From contig JAURIP010000005.1 of the NCBI GenBank assembly GCA_030832695.1, forward strand, positions 1-17,859: a stretch of DNA of 17,859 bases, read 5' to 3'. Below, in pieces: positions 1-6,394 of this stretch (position 1 is its first letter; the number at the start of each line of letters is the position of its first letter). The notes under the pieces are model-generated. The model saw nothing but the letters and a program-made list of their open reading frames with translations, ran no database searches and was not told the DNA's origin. Position numbers and translations under genes: made by a program. The DNA is from Sediminibacterium sp. Lineage in GTDB: Bacteria; Bacteroidota; Bacteroidia; Chitinophagales; Chitinophagaceae.

Positions 1-8
1 AAGGAGCT

Positions 9-82
9 GGTTCGGTAGCTCAGCTGGATAGAGCGTCATCCTTCTAAGATGAGGGCCATTGGTTCGAATCCAATCCGAATCA
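9..82 (+). tRNA. tRNA-Arg (anticodon UCU)
   Basis: A complete cloverleaf can be folded by eye. The acceptor stem pairs 9-15 with 75-81 (one G-U pair), the D arm lies at 18-34, the anticodon stem pairs 36-40 with 48-52, and the T arm pairs 58-62 with 70-74 around the TTCGAAT loop. The seven-base anticodon loop at 41-47 is CTTCTAA, giving anticodon TCT, which reads the arginine codon AGA. The discriminator base is A82. The 3' CCA is not encoded, so it would be added after transcription. AGA is a common arginine codon in the AT-rich genes of this window. A terminator hairpin follows directly. Confidence 0.95.
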
Positions 83-83
83 C

Positions 84-117
84 AAAGCCTTCCCCGATAA
101 CTCGGTGGAAGGCTTTT
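84..117 (+). terminator. Intrinsic terminator of the tRNA-Arg gene
   Basis: The arm AAAGCCTTCC (84-93) pairs with GGAAGGCTTT (107-116) around a 13-base loop and ends in a short T run. It starts two bases after the tRNA, so it most likely ends the tRNA transcript. Its 3' arm shares bases 112-116 with the next inverted repeat (112-174), so the two hairpins cannot form fully at once. Confidence 0.75.
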
Positions 118-174
118 CTCATTCAAGGCAGCGTCACAAGCTTGCTTGTGTAAGATGACGAGAATGAGAAAAGC
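112..174. repeat. Inverted repeat with 13-bp perfect arms and nested hairpin
   Basis: The arm GCTTTTCTCATTC (112-124) is perfectly complementary to GAATGAGAAAAGC (162-174). Inside it lie a second inverted pair, CGTCA (132-136) with TGACG (156-160), and a tight hairpin, CACAAGC (135-141) with GCTTGTG (144-150). No open reading frame is convincing here. The nested palindromes suggest a non-coding repeat element rather than a gene. It abuts the next hairpin at 175 without spacing. Confidence 0.7.
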
Positions 175-199
175 AAATCAATCGCTTTGCGATTGATTT
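175..199. repeat. Perfect 11-bp hairpin with TTT loop
   Basis: AAATCAATCGC (175-185) pairs perfectly with GCGATTGATTT (189-199) around a TTT loop. It directly follows the inverted repeat ending at 174 and overlaps the first 67-bp direct repeat by seven bases. There is no T-tract after it, so it is not a typical terminator. Confidence 0.75.
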
Positions 200-259
200 G
201 GGGAAGGATTTGTGTACCTCCCCCCAGGGATCAGCGAGCACGAAGTGCGAGCTAATCCC
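193..259. repeat. 67-bp direct repeat, copy 1
   Basis: This 67-bp unit is identical to 266-332, with a 73-bp period. It carries a GGGGAAGG...CCTCCCCCC segment and then a hairpin core (GGGAT...ATCCC around AGC/GCT and GCAC/GTGC). Unlike copy 2, it lacks the trailing TGGGGGGAG, so the long outer stem cannot form here; it looks like a truncated duplicate of the full unit. The extent was found by direct comparison of the two stretches. Confidence 0.85.
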
Positions 260-265
260 AAAGTT

Positions 266-332
266 TTGATTTGGGGAAGGATTTGTGTACCTCCCCCCAG
301 GGATCAGCGAGCACGAAGTGCGAGCTAATCCC
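266..332. repeat. 67-bp direct repeat, copy 2
   Basis: Second identical copy of the unit at 193-259. Bases 333-341 then complete the long outer stem of the hairpin at 291-341. Such units with a GC-rich palindrome in AT-rich surroundings are typical of dispersed REP- or MITE-like elements. Dispersal through the genome is an inference that this window cannot test. Confidence 0.85.
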
Positions 333-341
333 TGGGGGGAG
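291..341. repeat. 51-nt near-perfect hairpin (REP-like palindrome)
   Basis: The pairs run 291-304 with 328-341 (14 perfect base pairs, including CTCCCCCC/GGGGGGAG), one C-A mismatch, AGC/GCT (306-308 with 324-326), a tandem GA/AG internal loop (309-310 with 322-323), GCAC/GTGC (311-314 with 318-321), and a GAA triloop. That makes 21 Watson-Crick pairs. It sits nine bases from the stop codon of the lipoprotein gene on the other strand. Neither strand shows a T-tract after it, so it is not a standard terminator, though it could protect or end that transcript. Confidence 0.8.
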
Positions 342-349
342 TTTATGAT

Positions 350-592
350 TTACTTTTTTTCTTTAGGAGCATCTTTATAAATTGCTCCAGTTGCGAAATC
401 AACAATCAACCCTGCTCCACCCCAAAAAATTACATCACAAATCAATGCGCCAATTTTAACTTCACGTTGCGGTTGGCCAGCTTCAGGTTTAGTTTTTTGA
501 AAAGTTGTTACTTTGCCACCAACGATAGTAGCACAAGAAGTCATGTAGAATAACATAACAGCCAACATCAAAATTTTAGATAAATTTTTCAT
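350..592 (-). CDS. Small lipoprotein, CATI-type, function unknown
   Basis: An 80-residue protein with a lipoprotein signal peptide: a Lys near the N-terminus, a hydrophobic stretch at about 6-17, and a lipobox ending at Cys20 (M-T-S-C), followed by ATIVGG. The C-A-T-I start of the mature chain and a hydrophobic stretch near the C-terminus ending in VDFATGAIYK are seen in many short bacterial lipoproteins of unknown role; in longer relatives a PEGA-like domain lies between the two motifs. Here that domain is missing or reduced. After lipidation it would be anchored in the outer or inner membrane. It ends with a charged tail (PKEKK). The ATG at 592 is the only good start. It stands alone on the minus strand beside a repeat block. 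It is probably real given the clear signal, but its role is unknown. Confidence 0.7.
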   Translation of the reverse strand: MKNLSKILMLAVMLFYMTSCATIVGGKVTTFQKTKPEAGQPQREVKIGALICDVIFWGGAGLIVDFATGAIYKDAPKEKK

Positions 593-700
593 AATAAATA
601 TATTTTCTTAAATATATAGTAAATTATTTGAATATAATTAAATATTTGATTCTACTCTTGTTCTATTTATCCCCCAAACCCCATCTCATGCTTTAACAAA

Positions 701-733
701 TTGACCAAAAATCAACATTAACAAGTAACTTTG
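701..733 (+). promoter_or_regulatory. Bacteroidota-type promoter upstream of the vWA-AAA+ operon
   Basis: TTG at 701-703 and TAACTTTG at 726-733 match the Bacteroidota -33 (TTG) and -7 (TAnnTTTG) elements, with a 22-base spacer inside the 17-23 range reported for Flavobacterium. Transcription would start near 740, giving a leader of about 14 bases before the ATG at 754. This is a match by eye; single -7 boxes are common by chance in such AT-rich DNA, but the paired elements and location make this one credible. Confidence 0.55.
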
Positions 734-753
734 ACGTCCGATATTTTATAAAA

Positions 754-1857
754 ATGAAAGGTTTTCACTTTAAAACATACGAAGCACCAGAACAATCTCC
801 TTTTGACAGATTATTCGAAATTTTCAAGGAATTGATTGTACACACTTCTGGCGATTTTGATGAAGCCATTAGCTGGATGCGAGAATTGGATGTTGAGTAC
901 AAACTCACCGACGAAAAATATACCATTGATGATTTTATCGAAGACTTAAAAAAGAAAGGCTATATAAAAGAAGAAATACAACAGGATGGTAATGGCGAAA
1001 CAAAAATAACTTCCAAAACCGAAAGAGCCATTCGTCAACAAGCTTTAAATAATATTTTCGGCAATTTGCAAAAAGCAGGAAAAGGAAATCACAAAACAAA
1101 AACGCTTGGCCAAGGAGATGAAAAAAATGGAGAGTTCAAGGAATTTAACTTTGGCGATAACATTGAAAATATATCTTTAACTGAGAGTATAAAAAATGCA
1201 CAAATAAATCATGGTATTGGCGATTTTAATTTAACGGAAAATGATTTGGTAGTAGAAGAAACGGAACAGAAATCCCAAATGAGTACAGTACTCATGATTG
1301 ATATTAGTCATAGTATGATTTTATATGGGGAAGACCGAATTACCCCTGCAAAAAAAGTGGCGATGGCATTTGCTGAATTAATTACCACACGATACCCAAA
1401 GGACACGATTGATATTTTAGTTTTTGGTGATGATGCATGGACAATCAGTATTCAGGAGCTTCCTTATTTAAAAGTGGGGCCCTATCATACCAACACAGTG
1501 GCTGGCTTGCAACTCGCCATGGATATACTCCGAAGAAAAAGAAATACCAATAAGCAAATATTCATGATCACAGATGGCAAGCCAAGTTGCATCAAGGAAG
1601 CAGATGGCACCTATTATATGAATAGCAATGGACTCGATCAATACATTGTAGAAAAGTGTTACAACCAAGCAAAAATGGCACGAAAGCTGCATATTCCTAT
1701 CACCACTTTTATGATTGCGCAGGATCCTTATTTGCAAAAATTTGTGAATGAATTTACTGAAGCGAATCAAGGCAAAGCATTTTATACAGGACTAAAAGGA
1801 TTAGGAGAAATGATTTTTGAAGATTACGAAACCAATAGAAAAAAGAAACTCAAATAA
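754..1857 (+). CDS. von Willebrand factor type A domain protein, partner of the MoxR-like ATPase
   Basis: A 367-residue soluble protein with no signal peptide or membrane segment. Residues 1-170 are charged and mostly helical with no domain I recognise. Residues about 176-355 form a vWA domain with a complete metal-binding MIDAS: D-I-S-H-S at 183-187, a threonine in HTNT (246-248), and Asp274 in ITDGKP. In known systems such vWA proteins work with MoxR/Mg-chelatase-type AAA+ ATPases (BchD/BchI, CoxE/CoxD, RavA/ViaA) to load metals or remodel target proteins. The neighbour starting 19 bp downstream is exactly such an ATPase, so the two are very likely one operon and one complex in the cytoplasm. 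The target is not visible from this window; there is no chelatase pathway gene or dehydrogenase subunit directly beside it. The C-terminus is basic (NRKKKLK). Confidence 0.88.
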   Translation: MKGFHFKTYEAPEQSPFDRLFEIFKELIVHTSGDFDEAISWMRELDVEYKLTDEKYTIDDFIEDLKKKGYIKEEIQQDGNGETKITSKTERAIRQQALNNIFGNLQKAGKGNHKTKTLGQGDEKNGEFKEFNFGDNIENISLTESIKNAQINHGIGDFNLTENDLVVEETEQKSQMSTVLMIDISHSMILYGEDRITPAKKVAMAFAELITTRYPKDTIDILVFGDDAWTISIQELPYLKVGPYHTNTVAGLQLAMDILRRKRNTNKQIFMITDGKPSCIKEADGTYYMNSNGLDQYIVEKCYNQAKMARKLHIPITTFMIAQDPYLQKFVNEFTEANQGKAFYTGLKGLGEMIFEDYETNRKKKLK

Positions 1858-1876
1858 ATAGCTTAATCGCATACTT

Positions 1877-3340
1877 ATGAAAATTGAAAAAATTAAAAAT
1901 TTAGGGGATTTAAAAAAACAAGGTTACCAAAGTAAAAGCATCAAAGATGAATTAAGAGATAATCTTATTTTTAAAATAAAAGAAGGCATACCTGCATTTG
2001 AAGGCATTCATGGTTTCGAAGAAACAGTGATTCCAGAATTGGAAAGAGCCATCCTATCTAAACACAACATTAACTTATTGGGATTAAGAGGACAAGCAAA
2101 AACGAAACTAGCCAGATTGATGATTCAACTACTAGATGAATACATCCCATTTGTTGCAGGTTCAGAAATCAATGACGACCCATTATATCCAATATCAAGA
2201 TTTGCAAAAGATATCATTAATGAAAAAGGCGATGCCACTCCTATTGAATGGTTGCACCGTGATGAGCGATTCTTTGAAAAATTAGCAACACCAGATGTTA
2301 CTATTGCAGATATCATTGGGGATGTAGATCCTATAAAAGCGGCCAACTTAAAATTGTCCTACGCGGACGAACGCGTGATTCATTTTGGTATGATCCCAAG
2401 AGCGAACAGAAGCATATTTGTCATTAATGAACTTCCCGATTTACAAGCCAGAATTCAAGTGGCCTTATTTAATATTTTACAAGAAGGTGATATCCAAATT
2501 AGGGGCTTTAAACTAAGGATGAATTTAGATATTCAATTTATTTTCACCGCTAATCCTGAGGACTATACCAATCGTGGAAGTATTGTAACGCCATTAAAAG
2601 ACAGAATTGGATCTCAAATTTTAACGCACTATCCAAAAAATATTGCAGTAGCAAAAAAAATAACGGAGCAGGAAGCAAGATTAAATCCAACGCAAAAGGA
2701 TATTATATACGTTCCTAATTTGGCCAAAGACATTATTGAACAGATAAGCTTTGAAGCAAGAGAAAGTGAATATATAGATGCTAAAAGTGGCGTGAGTGCT
2801 AGGATGACGATTAGCGCTATGGAAAACTTAATAAGTACTGCTGAAAGAAGATGTTTAAAAAATGGATTGAAAAAAACTAGCGTGCGCTTATCTGATTTTA
2901 TGGGGATTATTCCTGCCATCACTGGTAAAATTGAATTGGTATACGAAGGAGAACAGGAAGGTGCAGAAGTAATTGCTACCCATTTAATTGAAAAAGCAAT
3001 TAATACCTTATTTAAAAACCAATTTCCTAAAATTAGTAAAATAGAAAAGCAAAATGAACGCAATGCTTATTCCGATTTATTAGATTGGTTTATTGCTGAA
3101 GGCGGTTTTGAATTATACGAGGATTTTGATGAGAAACAGTATAACAAGATCCTTGACGAAGTAAAACCACTGGATGCCCTTATAAAGAAATATGCACCAG
3201 ATACCATTAAGGAAGATGTCTACTTTATGAAAGAGTTTATTCTATGGGCTTTGGTAGAAAACAAAAAGTTAAATAAAGAAAGATTAACTGAGGGATTCTC
3301 ATTCAAGGATATCCTTGGGCATTTAATCAACAAGATGTAA
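1877..3340 (+). CDS. MoxR / magnesium-chelatase-like AAA+ ATPase with variant Walker motifs
   Basis: A 487-residue cytoplasmic AAA+ protein. Residues about 40-250 are the nucleotide-binding domain. The P-loop is G69-L-R-G-Q-A-K75-T76, with Ala74 where glycine is usual. The Walker B strand FVINE has Asn184 where aspartate is usual, with Glu185 kept. Sensor 1 is Asn226 in FTANP, an arginine-finger candidate is Arg243 in KDRIG, and Arg309 in VSARMT fits sensor 2. The GMIPRANRS segment before Walker B and ELPDLQARIQVALFN after it match the chelatase/MoxR clade. The remaining C-terminal part is helical and unassigned. ATP hydrolysis would drive remodelling together with the upstream vWA protein. 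The INELPDL variant may be normal for this subfamily, often annotated only as 'magnesium chelatase', so loss of activity cannot be concluded. The ATG start is 19 bp after the vWA stop. Confidence 0.88.
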   Translation: MKIEKIKNLGDLKKQGYQSKSIKDELRDNLIFKIKEGIPAFEGIHGFEETVIPELERAILSKHNINLLGLRGQAKTKLARLMIQLLDEYIPFVAGSEINDDPLYPISRFAKDIINEKGDATPIEWLHRDERFFEKLATPDVTIADIIGDVDPIKAANLKLSYADERVIHFGMIPRANRSIFVINELPDLQARIQVALFNILQEGDIQIRGFKLRMNLDIQFIFTANPEDYTNRGSIVTPLKDRIGSQILTHYPKNIAVAKKITEQEARLNPTQKDIIYVPNLAKDIIEQISFEARESEYIDAKSGVSARMTISAMENLISTAERRCLKNGLKKTSVRLSDFMGIIPAITGKIELVYEGEQEGAEVIATHLIEKAINTLFKNQFPKISKIEKQNERNAYSDLLDWFIAEGGFELYEDFDEKQYNKILDEVKPLDALIKKYAPDTIKEDVYFMKEFILWALVENKKLNKERLTEGFSFKDILGHLINKM

Positions 3341-3370
3341 GCTTAGAAATAGGTCTTTTTAGGTTTCCAC

Positions 3371-3390
3371 TAGTCGAATTTAATCGAATT
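3371..3390. repeat. Tandem 10-bp direct repeat (TCGAATT half-sites)
   Basis: TAGTCGAATT and TAATCGAATT lie head to tail and match at 9 of 10 positions. The spacing equals about one helical turn, as expected if two protein subunits bind one face of the DNA. It lies 90-110 bp before the ThuA-azurin gene, in a gap that also holds a GATATT-TTT-AATATC hairpin (3396-3410) and the long palindrome at 3417-3456. A regulatory role is inferred. Confidence 0.35.
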
Positions 3391-3416
3391 GTATTGATAT
3401 TTTTAATATCTTAATA

Positions 3417-3456
3417 GTTCAAAATTATCCAATGTATCATTGGTATTATTTTGAAC
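3417..3456. promoter_or_regulatory. 40-bp interrupted palindrome upstream of the ThuA-azurin gene
   Basis: GTTCAAAAT (3417-3425) pairs with ATTTTGAAC (3448-3456), and inside it CCAATG (3429-3434) pairs with CATTGG (3438-3443) around a TAT loop, with one mismatch and one bulge between them. No T-tract follows, so it is a poor terminator for the upstream ATPase gene. Its place 24 bp before the chosen ATG suits an operator or a 5' leader hairpin. Function is inferred from position and symmetry only. Confidence 0.45.
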
Positions 3457-3480
3457 CTTACGATGCTAAAACCAAATGCA

Positions 3481-6387
3481 ATGAATCAACTTATTAAAAA
3501 GACATTCGCTATAATTTTTATAGCGTTTTCATTTACCCAATTAAATGCACAATCACCTAAGAAATTAGAGTTGCTATTTTTAGGACATGACAGCAAACAT
3601 CATAATTCTGATGTTTTAGCAAGTATTATGTCTAAAGCGTATTTTAAAAAAGGAATTAATATTACTTATACAAATAATATTAATGATTTAAATGATAAAA
3701 CGCTAAAGCCTTATGATGGATTAATCCTTTATGCCAATTACGATACCATTAGCACAAACCATGCCGCTGCATTATTAAATTTTGTAAAAAATGGTAAGGG
3801 CTTTATCCCTATTCATTGCGCCTCCTATTGTTTTAGAAATAATCCTGAGGTAGTTGAATTAATTGGTGGTCAATTTAAAGAACATGGGTATGACTCCTTC
3901 CCTTCCGTGTTTAAAGATTATAATCATCCATTGATTAAAAACATTACCCCATTCTATACGAAGGACGAAACTTATACGCATACGCTTTTAAGTAAAAACA
4001 TTACGGTCCTTACAGAAAGAAAAGACGGCAATAGAAAAGAGCCGTACACCTGGATTCAGAATGTAGGAAAAGGCAAAGTGTTTTATACCGCTTATGGACA
4101 TGATGAGATCACCTTTAATAATGCACAATTTTTACAATTGGTGGAGAATGGCATTTTATGGGCAGTGAACGACAATGCAATCGCTAGTTTAAAGGCATAT
4201 ACCATTGCTACCCCTACCTACACAGAGGCCATTATTCCAAATTATGAAAAAAGAAATCCTGTTCCCAAATACCAAGGCGCATTAACACCTGCACAATCGC
4301 AATCATTAATACAGATCCCTGTTGGATTTGATTTGCAACTTTTTGCATCTGAACCTTTAATCATTAACCCTATTTATATTAACTGGGATGAAAAAGGTCG
4401 CTTATGGGCAATCGAAACAGTAGATTATCCCAATGAAGTAAGAGAGAACAAAGAAGGTGGACAGGATAAAATTGTGATATTAGAAGATACTGACCATGAT
4501 GGCAAAGCGGATAAGTCAACCGTATTCGCGGATAAATTAAATATTCCGACCAGCTTTACTTTTTCAAATGGTGGTATTGTTGTTGCGCAAGCGCCTTACT
4601 TTTTATTTTTAAAAGATACCGATGGAGATGATAAAGCGAATATAAAAGATACCATTTTATCCGGTTGGGGTATTTCAGATACACATGCTGGCCCATCCAA
4701 TTTACGATATGGACTTGACAATAAATTATGGGGTACCGTTGGTTATTCAGGATTTGTCAATGCCAAAGGAAAAGATACCACTGAGTTTAGCATGGGTATT
4801 TATAGTTTTAAACCCACCACTAAAAAAGTAAATGATATTGAATTTTTAGGCGGCACAACCAATAACACATGGGGACTTGGATTTACAGAGGAATTTGATG
4901 TATTCGCATCCACTGCAAACAATACCCATAGTGTATTTTTTGGGGTACCGAAGCGCGTATTAAAAAACGGGTACGCAGAAAAATTGGGTACTGAAAAAAT
5001 TGATGCCCATTATGCTATGCATGTGGTGACTAAAAATTTAAGACAGGTGGATGTATTTGGTGGATTTACGGCAGCTGCAGGTCAAAGTATTTATACTGCC
5101 AGAAATTATCCGTCAGAATTTTGGAATAAAGTAGCATTGGTGTGCGAACCTACTGGAAGATTAATTCATAAAAATTTTATTGAACAAGTGGGGTCTGGAT
5201 TTAAAGAAAAAGGAGATGGCTGGAATTTATTAGCTAGCGCTGATGAATGGTTTGGCCCAATACAATCTGAAGTAGGTCCTGATGGTAATGTTTGGATCAC
5301 TGATTGGTATGACTTTATTATCCAGCACAACCCTACCCCTAAAGGTTTTGATAATGGTAAAGGGAATGCGCATATTAATCCATTGCGTGATCATGAACGT
5401 GGTCGTATTTATCGTTTGGTATATAAAGATGGCGCTGTGAATGCCCCCATTAGTCTAGATAAAAATGACAAGGCAGGATTATTAAAAGCATTACGCAATA
5501 ATAATATGTTTTGGAGAACCACTGCACAGCGTTTATTGGTTGAAAATAAAGACCTATCCGTTGCAACAGATTTGTTTAATATTATCAATACGAGCAATGT
5601 GGACGCTGCGGGCGTGAATGCACCTGCGATTCATGCTTTATGGACTTTACATGGCTTAGGCTTGTTGAAAAATAATGCAAGTGCAGTTACAGCTGCAACT
5701 AAAGCATTAAGTAACGCTTCTGGCGGTGTGCGTAAGGCAGCTGTTGAAGTACTTAAAGAATTGCCAAGTGCATTAAAAGCATACCAAAATGCGAAAGTGT
5801 TTGAGGATGTAGATTTTAGAGTGCGTCTTGCAGCGGTTATTGCCATTGCCGACATGAAACCCTCTACAGAAGCATATACCATTTTGAATAAAATGTTATT
5901 GGTTAAAGAAAATACAGATGATAAGTGGATTAATCTTGCATTAAGATCAGCAAGAGGGGCACATATAAAAATGAGTAAAGAAAAAAATGCAGTAGCCACG
6001 ATTATTGACCAAACAATAAATATTTCAGTGATTAAGAATCAAATGAAATATGACTTAACTGAATTCACAGTAAAAGCAGGTAGCACGATAAAAATTAATT
6101 TTATCAATGTGGACTATATGCAACACAACCTATTAATATTAAGACCAGGTTCAAAAGAAAGAGTCGGCGCTGCAGCTGATAAAATTGCAATGGATCCTAA
6201 TGGCGCTGAATTAAACTATGTACCTAAAATGTATGAAGTATTACATGCTACCCCACTGGTCAATCCACAAAAAACATTTTCTATGACCATTAATGTTCCT
6301 GACAATGTCGGCGACTACCCTTATATATGTTCCTTCCCAGGTCACTGGAGAATAATGAATGGGGTGATGAAAGTAATTGCTAAATAA
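3481..6387 (+). CDS. Secreted ThuA - PVC-type dehydrogenase - azurin-like copper fusion protein
   Basis: A 968-residue exported protein. The ATG at 3481 gives a clean signal peptide (MNQLIKK start, hydrophobic core, cleavage near LNAQ); an ATG at 3463 would add six residues, and the longer frame begins with an unlikely TTG. After the signal, residues about 27-235 are a ThuA-like fold (FLGHDS at the start, PIHCAS in the middle). Residues about 278-655 match the PVC-type membrane-bound dehydrogenase propeller, with acidic DxDxDG loops (DTDHDGKAD, DTDGDDKAN) that may bind calcium. Residues about 665-835 are alanine-rich helices like HEAT repeats. Residues about 855-968 are a cupredoxin: His882, Cys950, His955 and Met959 have exactly azurin's Cys-x4-His-x3-Met spacing. 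No CxxCH haem site is present, so the copper domain may replace the cytochrome often joined to this dehydrogenase. Likely role: periplasmic sugar oxidation with electron transfer; the substrate is unknown. Confidence 0.85.
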   Translation: MNQLIKKTFAIIFIAFSFTQLNAQSPKKLELLFLGHDSKHHNSDVLASIMSKAYFKKGINITYTNNINDLNDKTLKPYDGLILYANYDTISTNHAAALLNFVKNGKGFIPIHCASYCFRNNPEVVELIGGQFKEHGYDSFPSVFKDYNHPLIKNITPFYTKDETYTHTLLSKNITVLTERKDGNRKEPYTWIQNVGKGKVFYTAYGHDEITFNNAQFLQLVENGILWAVNDNAIASLKAYTIATPTYTEAIIPNYEKRNPVPKYQGALTPAQSQSLIQIPVGFDLQLFASEPLIINPIYINWDEKGRLWAIETVDYPNEVRENKEGGQDKIVILEDTDHDGKADKSTVFADKLNIPTSFTFSNGGIVVAQAPYFLFLKDTDGDDKANIKDTILSGWGISDTHAGPSNLRYGLDNKLWGTVGYSGFVNAKGKDTTEFSMGIYSFKPTTKKVNDIEFLGGTTNNTWGLGFTEEFDVFASTANNTHSVFFGVPKRVLKNGYAEKLGTEKIDAHYAMHVVTKNLRQVDVFGGFTAAAGQSIYTARNYPSEFWNKVALVCEPTGRLIHKNFIEQVGSGFKEKGDGWNLLASADEWFGPIQSEVGPDGNVWITDWYDFIIQHNPTPKGFDNGKGNAHINPLRDHERGRIYRLVYKDGAVNAPISLDKNDKAGLLKALRNNNMFWRTTAQRLLVENKDLSVATDLFNIINTSNVDAAGVNAPAIHALWTLHGLGLLKNNASAVTAATKALSNASGGVRKAAVEVLKELPSALKAYQNAKVFEDVDFRVRLAAVIAIADMKPSTEAYTILNKMLLVKENTDDKWINLALRSARGAHIKMSKEKNAVATIIDQTINISVIKNQMKYDLTEFTVKAGSTIKINFINVDYMQHNLLILRPGSKERVGAAADKIAMDPNGAELNYVPKMYEVLHATPLVNPQKTFSMTINVPDNVGDYPYICSFPGHWRIMNGVMKVIAK

Positions 6388-6394
6388 AATAACT

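Noticed and set aside
193..332. CRISPR array
   Set aside because: Only two long repeats with a 6-bp gap, no spacers of proper size and no cas genes.
3420..3427. Minus-strand TAATTTTG box upstream of the ThuA gene
   Set aside because: It matches a -7 element, but no minus-strand gene follows and no paired TTG was found; it is a by-product of the palindrome.
3451..3480. Longer start for the ThuA-azurin gene at TTG 3451
   Set aside because: It lies inside the palindrome and adds residues before a normal signal peptide; ATG 3481 fits export better.
3481..6387. Haem c site in the dehydrogenase fusion
   Set aside because: No CxxCH is present; the cysteines at HCASYC and YICSF do not fit.
6377..6394. 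TTG 6377 as start of the oxidoreductase, overlapping the ThuA gene
   Set aside because: The Rossmann fold begins directly after ATG 6395 (MKKINIAIVG), as is usual for the family.
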